The translations under genes and the position numbers were made by a program. Positions 1-6,104 of a stretch of 6,124 nucleotides of DNA are shown here, piece after piece. The stretch's first letter is position 1. Each line of letters opens with the position of its first letter. The stretch is from CAYZTD01 sp964473335 (lineage in GTDB: Archaea > Thermoplasmatota > E2 > DHVEG-1): assembly GCA_964473335.1 (NCBI GenBank), contig CAYYOO010000085.1, positions 1 through 6,124 on the forward strand, in the 5' to 3' direction. The notes below the pieces were generated by a model. The model was not told where the DNA came from. It worked only from the letters and a program-made list of their open reading frames with translations, and made no database searches.

Positions 1-82
1 ATATCGGTAGCATCTTAACCTTGGACTGAAAGGATGTGAAGGGGTTTGGAAGCCACTCATTTCAATGGGTGGAGGAGGTCAC
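1..82 (+). mobile_element. Right end of an IS200/IS605-family (TnpB-type) element, left part outside window
   Basis: This stretch is not part of either neighbouring gene and is richer in G than the flanking AT-rich DNA. It has the layout I associate with the right ends of IS200/IS605/IS1341 elements: a short region after the end of tnpB, a GGAAGC lead-in, a strong imperfect palindrome (53-72), then GGAGGAGGTCAC ending at 82. In such elements this region is the subterminal hairpin bound by the TnpA transposase. It is also the 3' part of the omega (reRNA) guide RNA used by the TnpB nuclease. A frame opening at 3 ends at TGA 27-29 and another ends at TAA 16-18; either could be the last few codons of tnpB, but too little is present to decide. 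After the 27-29 stop, the same frame reads on through residues GSHSFQWVEEVT, which resembles read-through tails seen in annotated TnpB proteins. Family assignment rests on remembered end structure, not on a visible transposase domain. Confidence 0.5.
53..72 (+). repeat. Subterminal hairpin of the putative IS end
   Basis: CCACTCAT (53-60) pairs with ATGGGTGG (65-72) around a TTCA loop. The stem is 8 bp with one G-T pair at 57/68. The palindrome lies 10 bases from the proposed element end at 82, where IS200/IS605 right-end hairpins normally sit. It could alternatively act as a transcription-stop structure for the convergent genes, but it is not followed by a T-tract on either strand. Confidence 0.6.
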
Positions 83-729
83 CTTAAGTATCTACAGTTT
101 TCATAACTTTTTTTGATATGTTCATTTGCATTACCTTCAACTATTCTTTCATGGCCAGGATATAAATTTTTAATATCTAGTTTTGTTAGTTTTTCTATTG
201 ATTTTTTTAGTTCATCTAGGTTTCCATTAGAAAAATCATATCTTCCAAATGAACCATAGGAAAAAACTGTGTCTCCTGAAATTAATGCTTTAGTATCTTT
301 TTCATATAAACAAATGCAGCCAGGTGTATGACCTGGTGTATGTAAAACTTTAAAAACCTTATCTCCAACTTTTATTTCATCCTTGTCTTTTAGTTTTTTA
401 TCAACTGCTACCTTTTCGAATTTTTCATTAAGCATTCTTGCAAATTCACTTTTTCCTGATTCTATTTTTTTACTTGCATTTTCATGTGAGATGATTTCAA
501 CAGGTTTTTTTATTTCTTCAGTTAATTTTTTTATTCCACCTGTGTGATCAAAATGTTCATGTGTAAGTATTATTTGTTTTATTTTAGATATATCAATTAA
601 TTTTGATATTTCTTGTAAAACTCTGTTATGATAAATCCCTGTCCCAGTATCAATTATGCTAGGTTTTTCTCCATTAATAACGTATATATTTGAGTCGTAA
701 TTTATTCCATAAATAGTTTTTATTTCCAT
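79..729 (-). CDS. Metallo-beta-lactamase-fold hydrolase, glyoxalase II-like
   Basis: This 216-residue cytosolic protein carries the full binuclear metal site of the MBL superfamily. The motifs are an early IIDTG loop (D27), the HEHFDH motif at 57-62 (H57, H59, D61, H62), H134 in TPGHTPG, D153 in SGDT, and H193 in PGHE. The FGRYDF segment after SGDTVF and the compact length match short glyoxalase II-like enzymes of the YcbL/ETHE1 type, which lack the helical C-terminal substrate domain of classical GloB. Thioester hydrolysis, such as a hydroxyacyl-thiol, is the likeliest reaction, but substrate cannot be read from the motifs. No signal peptide is seen. The start at 729 is supported by a TATA-like element about 26 bases upstream, which implies a leaderless mRNA. 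The gene lies 41 bp downstream of the surface-protein gene. Its TGA stop (81-79) and last Arg codon fall in or across the putative IS terminus, so the final residue may not be ancestral. Confidence 0.9.
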   Translation of the reverse strand: MEIKTIYGINYDSNIYVINGEKPSIIDTGTGIYHNRVLQEISKLIDISKIKQIILTHEHFDHTGGIKKLTEEIKKPVEIISHENASKKIESGKSEFARMLNEKFEKVAVDKKLKDKDEIKVGDKVFKVLHTPGHTPGCICLYEKDTKALISGDTVFSYGSFGRYDFSNGNLDELKKSIEKLTKLDIKNLYPGHERIVEGNANEHIKKSYENCRYLR

Positions 730-750
730 ATTTGCTAAAATAAGGTATGC

Positions 751-760
751 TTTAATTAAA
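751..760 (-). promoter_or_regulatory. TATA element for the MBL hydrolase gene
   Basis: TTTAATTAAA is a perfect palindrome whose centre lies about 26 bases upstream of the ATG at 729. That is the normal archaeal TATA-to-start-site distance, so transcription would begin at or next to the start codon. No Shine-Dalgarno sequence precedes the ATG, which fits a leaderless message. It sits in the 41-bp gap after the surface-protein stop codon, so the hydrolase can be transcribed independently. Confidence 0.5.
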
Positions 761-770
761 TCTTATCATT

Positions 771-3700
771 TTACCTAAAAAGTCTGTTATTGAAAACATA
801 AAATGTCATTTCGCCGGTGCTGCTTTCCTCTCCGTTTTTGTCATATATTTTTGCTTCAATTTTTGGTCTCATTATACCTGTTTTGTTAAAATCCCAATTG
901 TATGGCGGCTCGGTGATTGTGTCATGAAGTTTTCCGTTTACATAAAACTCTGCTTTTTGTATGTTGCTTTCATCTATATTTAACCTTATTGGGCCAAATA
1001 CTAAGGGTTTAAAAAAAGGTATTATTTTTTTGTTTTTAAAGTAAATAAAACTCTGAAGGTTAATTTTTTTGTATCTAAATAGAATTAATAATGCTACAGC
1101 TATACCGATGATTAGTCCAATGTATGGAATAAATGCAAAGTAGTCAAGTTCTGTTTCTTCATTAATAGTCGGTTGGGTGTAAAGATAGTATGTAAAATTT
1201 TGCCATATATTACCTTTGCTGTCCTGGGCATTAATTATTATATCATATTTACCTGGATTGATATCAGTGGGTGTGAATGAATAAATTTTGTTGTCTGATG
1301 TTTCTAAATCATTTATTATTGATTTTTCAAAATCTAGTTTATAGTCATAAAACTTTGCTTGTGTGATTGTAACTTTAACATTATACTCAATTGTTATCGT
1401 CGGTTCATCCATGCTGAGTTCATAAGGATTGTTTATACTGACATTTTCATTTGTCGGTGAAAATCTCATCCATTTTAAGGAACCTGTAGTTTCTGCTTTT
1501 TCATATTTAAGTATGTAAGTTACAACTGGATCGTCTAAAACATAAACCTTATTATTTTCACGCCAGAATCTATCATCAGGTATTTTGTTTTCACCTGCAT
1601 ATACATTCAAACTTGAGCTTGAGTATTCATCATCTAAATCAAAATAGATCCAGCCCTCTGTTTTGTTTATTGTAACATTTACATAAGTATGTTTTTCACT
1701 TGATTCTTCATTTGTTTCTTCAATCGGAATTGAGTTATCAACTTCAGTTATTGTATCGTTATCAGTATTCCATAAGAATATCTTATTTTGATTTTTTGGC
1801 TTTAAAATAAAATAATTTGCGTCATCCATCTCTATATTGTTACTGTGTACTGTTTCAAGAACCTTGTTTGGATCATAAAAAAGATCTTCTTTTCCATCTC
1901 CATCTGTATCATAGCAATAAAACAATTCAGTTAGTTCAACAGAATAAGATTCTTCAATTTCATTTAATGTCAGCTCTGAAGTATATGTTTTTTCTGATTG
2001 TCCAATTTCTGCTGTTGTTGAATCTTGATCTGTATTTCCATCATTATCTGTTATTGTTAAAGTTACTTGGTAATTGCCATTTGTTAGATAGCTGTGTTCA
2101 ATCGTTATACCATTAGCTGTTGAGCCATCACCAAAATCCCATAGATATTCATCTATAGTGCCATCCAAATCATAACTATCTGATGCGTTAAATGTTACTG
2201 GACTTGAGGTAATACCTGAGTAGCTTCCACCGCAATCTGCATAAGGATTTTTAGTGTCAACCTCGTTTCCGGCGGTATCTGTTGCGTTGACGATACAATA
2301 AACCTTGTCATCAGCATTTTGTAGATATATTGTTTTTTCGTAGTTATTTCCTGAATTATCCATTTCTGCAATGTTATGGCTGCCTTCATTTATCCAATAT
2401 TCAATATATGAACTAGATATCCCTGTATTATCAGTTATAGTCGTGCTTATTTCAAATGTGTGGATAAATCCGTCTGACTCGTATTCATGGGAATTTATTG
2501 TTATAGTTGGATCTGTGTTATCTGTTACACTGACAGTTGTTTCTGAAGTAGTTTGATGATTACCCCAGCTATCTTCAGTATAAAAACCATAGCTAAGCGT
2601 TCCAACCGTGTTATCAAGTTCTGCAGAATATAAAAATACATTTCCTCCTGAATTTGTCATTGTACTGTTTCCGCCTTTGTCATCATGGGACCAAATAACT
2701 TTTACAGTTAGGTCCTCTGCAGAATCTGAATCATCTGTGACAGTTGCATTAAAAATGAATCCTCCTCCTGCTTCAGCTGATGTGGGGGAGTTATCTGTAA
2801 CTGATGGAGCAGTTCCTTCTGTTATTTCAAATGTATTTGAGCTAGAACTTATCCAATTCATCGGGTCTTTTGCTTTAATTATAAAACTATAGCTACCTAC
2901 TTTTGAGAATTGTTTGTTGCAATAATAGATTGTATCAGATGAGTTTTGCAGAATGGAGATATTGTGTTTTATATCATCGGGATCTGTGTATACAAGTCTT
3001 ACATCCTTTATCTCAGTATTGTCTGTAACAGTTGCAGAAATATAGGTGTAGCTTCCAATTGACTGGGAAGAAGGTGAAACAGCAACATTACTTATCTCCG
3101 GTGAAATGATATCACTTATGGGCTGATAATCATAGCTTTGTATATCAATAGATTTATTTCCTTCAATGATGCCATCTTTGTTACTGTCAACTGCATCCTC
3201 ACTTGATTCATCAAAATCATCCCAATAGTTACCTGCTACATTTTGTGTGTTACCGTTTACAATGTTATTACCGATATAACTAGATTTATTCCATATATTG
3301 GAATTTGGGCTTATATCATATGCATTAACAGTATTATCGTGAAAATAATTGTTCCATATTTCGTTATCAGTAGAGTAATAATTTAGATAAACTCCTTTAT
3401 TGTTTGATGATATCTCATTTTTAGTAATAATATTAGATGTGGAATTATATGCTCTGATACCACTATAGGTATTACTTTCTATGTCATTGTCTCTTATATT
3501 GTTATTATTATCTCCAAATAAAAAGATGCCATGCTTATCATTTCTATTTATTGAGTTGTTATGAATTATGTTGCTATCGCCAACAACCATGATTCCGTAA
3601 AAATAGTTGTTAATAATGTTATTATTTCCAATCGTATTAATGCTTGAATTTTCAACTCTTATAGCTGCGTAAGTATATTTACCTACAGCATCTTCGCAGT

Positions 3701-4571
3701 TTTGATATAAACTATTTTGATTTATTATATTTCTTTTACTGTAATCATTAAGGTATATTCCATTTTTGTCGTTTTTGGATATGTTGTTGTTTGTTAAAGT
3801 GTTATCATTACATGTGTAATTGAAGTGTATCCCATGCTTTTCATTATTTTTTATGTTGCAGTTTGATATTGTAATATTTGAACTATGATAAGAAAAAAGT
3901 CCATTTAAGTCACAGGTTGTAATATCTGTATATTTTATTTCTGAACTGTCTGATAGGTTTTTTAAAAATATTCCATTTTCGCTGATATCTGATATATCTA
4001 CATGTTCGATAGTAGTTGATAAAGAATTCTGAATGTGAATTGCGTTTTTATCACAATCACTGACATCATTATAATAAATAGTTGTTGAGCTACAATTTTC
4101 TATATATATTCCATAGTATCCAGATGTAAAGATATTGTCGGTAATTATCGTGTTACTTGCATTTATTTTTACAAGGGAATTTAAACCACTTGATCCGCAG
4201 TTTGTTACAGTGAGTGAACTAACATCACAATTTTCTTCAGTGATTTTTATAACAGTTCCTGATCCACCGCCGCTTACTGTAACCAAGCTTTTATCTTCCC
4301 CAAAAAGACTTAACCCTGTCTTGTTGATAATTATATTTTCTGTATATGTCCCAGCATAAACTAGAATCCTGTCATATGGATTTGCTTGGTTAATTGCTGA
4401 TTGAATGCTCAAAAAATGATCATCATCTGAATACCAGCTTGATTCTGCATCGTCATCAACATAAAATCTAGGGGTGACAGGTGCGGAGCTAATTTTTGAA
4501 ATATTGGATATATTTAAGCTTGTAAAACATAGAATAACAACTAATAAAATTGCTGTTTTTTTCTGTATCAT
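771..4571 (-). CDS. Large membrane-anchored surface protein: NosD-like beta-helix, Ig-like modules, PKD domain
   Basis: This 1266-residue protein is predicted to be exported and anchored at the cell surface. Residues 1-30 are a signal peptide (Lys-Lys, then a hydrophobic core, then SSA). Residues about 52-450 form a right-handed parallel beta-helix of the NosD/PbH1 type, with repeated N-x-I-x-x-N and GIYL/GIHF/GIFL turns about every 22-24 residues. It closes with the GNYWDDF motif and an acidic DSNKDG loop (462-467), as archaeal NosD domains usually do. Ig-like beta-sandwich modules follow at about 488-584, 588-682 and 686-775. A canonical PKD domain (about 777-856) carries WDFGDG at 811-816. 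A YDTDGDGKED loop (887-896) is Ca-binding-like. One membrane segment (about 1145-1166) is followed by RYKK. A further Ig-like module (about 1190-1262) has EFYVNG and PPYNW. About two dozen N-x-S/T sequons suggest N-glycosylation. The start at 4571 is fixed by an in-frame TAG three codons upstream. Adhesion, cell-envelope or glycan binding is inferred; no catalytic residues are recognised. Confidence 0.88.
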   Translation of the reverse strand: MIQKKTAILLVVILCFTSLNISNISKISSAPVTPRFYVDDDAESSWYSDDDHFLSIQSAINQANPYDRILVYAGTYTENIIINKTGLSLFGEDKSLVTVSGGGSGTVIKITEENCDVSSLTVTNCGSSGLNSLVKINASNTIITDNIFTSGYYGIYIENCSSTTIYYNDVSDCDKNAIHIQNSLSTTIEHVDISDISENGIFLKNLSDSSEIKYTDITTCDLNGLFSYHSSNITISNCNIKNNEKHGIHFNYTCNDNTLTNNNISKNDKNGIYLNDYSKRNIINQNSLYQNCEDAVGKYTYAAIRVENSSINTIGNNNIINNYFYGIMVVGDSNIIHNNSINRNDKHGIFLFGDNNNNIRDNDIESNTYSGIRAYNSTSNIITKNEISSNNKGVYLNYYSTDNEIWNNYFHDNTVNAYDISPNSNIWNKSSYIGNNIVNGNTQNVAGNYWDDFDESSEDAVDSNKDGIIEGNKSIDIQSYDYQPISDIISPEISNVAVSPSSQSIGSYTYISATVTDNTEIKDVRLVYTDPDDIKHNISILQNSSDTIYYCNKQFSKVGSYSFIIKAKDPMNWISSSSNTFEITEGTAPSVTDNSPTSAEAGGGFIFNATVTDDSDSAEDLTVKVIWSHDDKGGNSTMTNSGGNVFLYSAELDNTVGTLSYGFYTEDSWGNHQTTSETTVSVTDNTDPTITINSHEYESDGFIHTFEISTTITDNTGISSSYIEYWINEGSHNIAEMDNSGNNYEKTIYLQNADDKVYCIVNATDTAGNEVDTKNPYADCGGSYSGITSSPVTFNASDSYDLDGTIDEYLWDFGDGSTANGITIEHSYLTNGNYQVTLTITDNDGNTDQDSTTAEIGQSEKTYTSELTLNEIEESYSVELTELFYCYDTDGDGKEDLFYDPNKVLETVHSNNIEMDDANYFILKPKNQNKIFLWNTDNDTITEVDNSIPIEETNEESSEKHTYVNVTINKTEGWIYFDLDDEYSSSSLNVYAGENKIPDDRFWRENNKVYVLDDPVVTYILKYEKAETTGSLKWMRFSPTNENVSINNPYELSMDEPTITIEYNVKVTITQAKFYDYKLDFEKSIINDLETSDNKIYSFTPTDINPGKYDIIINAQDSKGNIWQNFTYYLYTQPTINEETELDYFAFIPYIGLIIGIAVALLILFRYKKINLQSFIYFKNKKIIPFFKPLVFGPIRLNIDESNIQKAEFYVNGKLHDTITEPPYNWDFNKTGIMRPKIEAKIYDKNGEESSTGEMTFYVFNNRLFR

Positions 4572-4608
4572 CCCATCCTACCTGCACATGCAATTACATA
4601 TCCAAAAT

Positions 4609-4627
4609 AGTATATCCTATTAAAAAA
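4609..4627 (-). promoter_or_regulatory. Candidate TATA region for the surface-protein gene
   Basis: On the minus strand this reads TTTTTTAATAGGATATACT, with two overlapping TATA-like cores (TTTTTTAATA and GATATACT). Initiation about 26 bases downstream of either would give a leader of roughly 15-25 bases. That leader would contain the purine-rich AGGTAGGATGGG (4584-4573) just before the ATG, a weak Shine-Dalgarno candidate. The gene might instead be read through from the tRNA. Confidence 0.35.
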
Positions 4628-4648
4628 GATTCCTATTATTAAAGAAAA
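4622..4648 (-). terminator. T-rich tract after tRNA-Pro, possible terminator
   Basis: Reading leftward from the tRNA 3' end, the minus strand carries TTTTCTTT and then a run of six T. Archaeal RNA polymerase can stop on such T-tracts without a hairpin. The region overlaps the candidate promoter of the next gene, so the two functions cannot be separated by sequence alone. Confidence 0.35.
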
Positions 4649-4650
4649 TA

Positions 4651-4725
4651 TGGGCCCGCCCGAATTTGAATCGGGGTTCATGGCTCCCAAAGCCACGAGG
4701 ATGGGCCAAGCTACCCCACGGGCCC
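4651..4725 (-). tRNA. tRNA-Pro (anticodon UGG)
   Basis: The 75-nt minus-strand sequence folds as a complete cloverleaf. The 7-bp acceptor stem is all G-C (GGGCCCG/CGGGCCC) with discriminator A. The D arm has GGGTAG and the conserved GG of the loop. The anticodon stem GTGGC/GCCAT encloses loop TTTGGGA, giving anticodon UGG with G37, as is usual for proline tRNAs. The variable loop is 4 nt (GAAC). The T arm CCCGA-TTCAAAT-TCGGG is perfect. CCA is not encoded, since the bases after the discriminator are TAT, so it must be added by the CCA-adding enzyme. The D stem has a G10-U25 pair and a T-T mismatch at 13/22, which I take as normal variation. No intron is present. Confidence 0.96.
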
Positions 4726-4756
4726 CTGTTTCTTCTTTTGGGGAAACACAAACGAA

Positions 4757-4766
4757 TATTTAAAAA
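4757..4766. promoter_or_regulatory. TATA element shared by divergent tRNA-Pro and CPBP protease genes
   Basis: The plus strand reads TATTTAAAAA and the minus strand offers TTTAAATA (4764-4757), a near-perfect archaeal TATA box. Initiation about 26 bases away would fall near 4734 for the tRNA, giving a leader of about 9 nt before its 5' end at 4725. In the other direction it would fall near 4787 for the protease, giving a leader of about 12 nt before the ATG at 4799. No second equally good box is visible in the 73-bp spacer; CTTTTATCAAAT (4767-4778) is a weaker alternative for a leaderless protease transcript. Confidence 0.5.
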
Positions 4767-4798
4767 CTTTTATCAAATATCAGCCGATATCAAAAAAT

Positions 4799-5548
4799 AT
4801 GGATTTTGATATTAAAAAACCACTTCACATTCTCGCTTTGCTGATGGTTATTTTTGCTATTGTTAACATACTAGTTTTGCCAATTATTTCTTTTTTTAAT
4901 ATTATTCCATTTTTAGAAAACGTTGAAAATCTTGAAATGCTCGTAGAAAAAAATATATTTTTTGACATTTTTAATTTTTTATTTACTCTAATTTTTGTGT
5001 TTTTCACCTTCATTATAATTCCAATAGTTTGGTACTTACTTGTCAATAATCTAGCTTTCAAAAAAGCCCTACATAAAATGAGATTGAAACTTGAAAATAT
5101 TGATGTTGCTTTTTTATGGGGTATTTTATCTGCAATCTTGATTTTTATAGTTTTTACTGCTATTGAGTTTCTTTTGATCGCCTTGGGTTACAATCTAGAA
5201 GATCAAAGCAATATTGATGTCTTAGATAAGCTTTATTCGCCTATTATGTTATTTTTCTTAGTTACTGTCCAACCAATTGGAGAGGAGGTTTTTTTCAGAG
5301 GATTTCTTCTTGAAAAACTAGAAGGTTTTGCTGGAAAAAACTTAGCAATTATATGCTCTGCAATATTATTTGGTGTTGCTCACATGAGTTATGGTATGTT
5401 GTACCCTGTGGTTTTTGCAGTTATTATTGGTTTTGTTCTTGCTTATATAGTAATTAAAACAAATAACCTTTATTCAGCAATTATTGCACATATTGTTATC
5501 AATTCAGCTAGCTATGTATTGTACATTCTTGCAAAATCTATTACCTAG
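4799..5548 (+). CDS. CPBP (CAAX/Abi-type) family intramembrane metalloprotease
   Basis: This 249-residue, very hydrophobic protein has about seven or eight membrane segments, among them roughly 10-32, 56-82, 103-130, 146-160, 181-195, 200-219 and 224-246. It contains the three conserved motifs of the CPBP family (Pfam CAAX protease/Abi): EEVFFRG (E162, E163, R167), FGVAH (F191, H195), and HIVIN (H231, N235). The glutamates and histidines form the intramembrane active site. The family includes Rce1-type CAAX endopeptidases, bacteriocin-processing or immunity proteins and membrane-protein regulators, so the substrate here is unknown. The acidic N-terminal region around 40-51 links the first two membrane segments. 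The start at 4799 lies about 12 bases from the predicted transcription start. No Shine-Dalgarno sequence is present before it, suggesting a short-leader or leaderless mRNA. The gene is divergent from tRNA-Pro and 58 bp upstream of ndk. No bacteriocin-like peptide is seen nearby, so an immunity role is unsupported. Confidence 0.9.
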   Translation: MDFDIKKPLHILALLMVIFAIVNILVLPIISFFNIIPFLENVENLEMLVEKNIFFDIFNFLFTLIFVFFTFIIIPIVWYLLVNNLAFKKALHKMRLKLENIDVAFLWGILSAILIFIVFTAIEFLLIALGYNLEDQSNIDVLDKLYSPIMLFFLVTVQPIGEEVFFRGFLLEKLEGFAGKNLAIICSAILFGVAHMSYGMLYPVVFAVIIGFVLAYIVIKTNNLYSAIIAHIVINSASYVLYILAKSIT

Positions 5549-5559
5549 TCCGTTAAATC

Positions 5560-5569
5560 TATATATAAA
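5560..5569 (+). promoter_or_regulatory. TATA box of ndk
   Basis: TATATATAAA is a strong archaeal TATA match lying 12 bases after the protease stop codon. Initiation about 26 bases downstream would fall near 5590, leaving a leader of about 17 nt that includes the Shine-Dalgarno sequence at 5596-5600. It gives ndk its own promoter even though it follows the protease gene closely on the same strand. Confidence 0.6.
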
Positions 5570-5595
5570 TTATTTATCCTGATAATCAACTATTT

Positions 5596-5600
5596 AGGGG
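5596..5600 (+). promoter_or_regulatory. Shine-Dalgarno sequence of ndk
   Basis: AGGGG lies six bases before the ATG at 5607. It is the clearest ribosome binding site in the window and confirms the chosen ndk start. The protease and hydrolase genes have none. Confidence 0.65.
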
Positions 5601-5606
5601 TTTTAT

Positions 5607-6062
5607 ATGACAAAGCAAAGAACATTTGTAATGATTAAACCAGATGCAGTTCAACGTGGATTTATTGGTGAAATTGTAAATCGTTTTGAAAAAAAAGGGT
5701 TAAAATTGGTAGCAATGAAAATGGTTTCAGTTAGTAGAGATCTTGCTGAAAAACACTATGGGATTCATAAAGGAAAACCTTTCTTTGAGCCTACTGTAAA
5801 TTATATTTGCAGTTCACCTGTTGTTGCAATGGTTCTTGAGGGAAATAATGCAATAAATATGGTTAGAAATATGATGGGTAAAACAAATCCTCAAGAAGCT
5901 GCAATGGGAACAATCCGTGGTGACTTTGGTCAGTTTATTGGTAGAAATATTGTCCATGGTTCAGATGGTGAAGATACTGCTGAGTTTGAAATAAATTTAT
6001 GGTTCAATAAAGAAGAAATATCTGACTATAAAAGAATAGACGAAGATTGGCTCAGTGAATAA
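5607..6062 (+). CDS. ndk: Nucleoside diphosphate kinase
   Basis: This 151-residue cytosolic enzyme transfers the gamma-phosphate from ATP to other NDPs through a phospho-histidine, balancing the NTP and dNTP pools. All the family catalytic and nucleotide-binding residues are present: K11 in MIKPDAV, Y51, R87, T93, R104, N114, and the active-site H117 in NIVHGSDG. The EFEINLWF strand follows at 126-133. Length is normal for the family. The C-terminal tail (DYKRIDEDWLSE) is of the extended acidic type common in archaeal homologues. A strong TATA box and Shine-Dalgarno sequence support the start and suggest steady, house-keeping expression. In many archaea ndk is found beside ribosomal protein and initiation-factor genes. 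Here its upstream neighbour is a membrane protease; the downstream gene lies outside the window. Confidence 0.98.
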   Translation: MTKQRTFVMIKPDAVQRGFIGEIVNRFEKKGLKLVAMKMVSVSRDLAEKHYGIHKGKPFFEPTVNYICSSPVVAMVLEGNNAINMVRNMMGKTNPQEAAMGTIRGDFGQFIGRNIVHGSDGEDTAEFEINLWFNKEEISDYKRIDEDWLSE

Positions 6063-6086
6063 TTTTTTTATTATTTTTTTTCTTTT
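6063..6086 (+). terminator. T-rich terminator after ndk
   Basis: Directly after the TAA stop there are three close T-runs (T7, T8 broken by one C, and T4) with no hairpin. This is the typical form of an archaeal intrinsic termination signal. Confidence 0.65.
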
Positions 6087-6093
6087 CCGTTGG

Positions 6094-6104
6094 TTTTATA
6101 ATAA
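6094..6104 (+). promoter_or_regulatory. Possible TATA box of a gene to the right of the window
   Basis: TTTTATAATAA follows the ndk terminator. Initiation about 26 bases on would fall at or just past the window edge, so a rightward gene may begin there. In such AT-rich DNA this match alone is weak. Confidence 0.3.

Noticed and set aside
60..90. Resemblance of GGAGGAGGTCACCTT to an archaeal 16S rRNA 3' end or a Shine-Dalgarno sequence
   Set aside because: No flanking rRNA helix is present and no start codon follows at a usable distance on the plus strand. The IS-end reading explains the hairpin as well.
2195..2389. Minus-strand 64-residue open frame
   Set aside because: It is an out-of-frame shadow inside the surface-protein gene with no domain or start signal.
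1817..2892. Plus-strand open frames at 1817-2116, 2371-2556 and 2608-2892
   Set aside because: They lie wholly opposite the surface-protein gene, are low-complexity in composition, have no supporting start signals and resemble no family.
4135..4359. Plus-strand 74-residue open frame
   Set aside because: It is the antisense shadow of the beta-helix coding region, and its hydrophobic look comes from complementing Asn/Ile-rich codons.
3222..4418. Possible tandem DNA repeat in the beta-helix region
   Set aside because: The periodicity of about 22-24 residues is visible in protein only. The DNA copies are too diverged to form a true tandem repeat or CRISPR-like array.
4825..5061. Minus-strand 78-residue open frame
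   Set aside because: It is antisense to the CPBP protease, and its Lys/Ile-rich composition mirrors Phe/Asn codons.
4799..5548. CPBP protease as a bacteriocin immunity or abortive-infection gene
   Set aside because: No small peptide, transporter or other defence gene is next to it. The neighbours are a tRNA and ndk.
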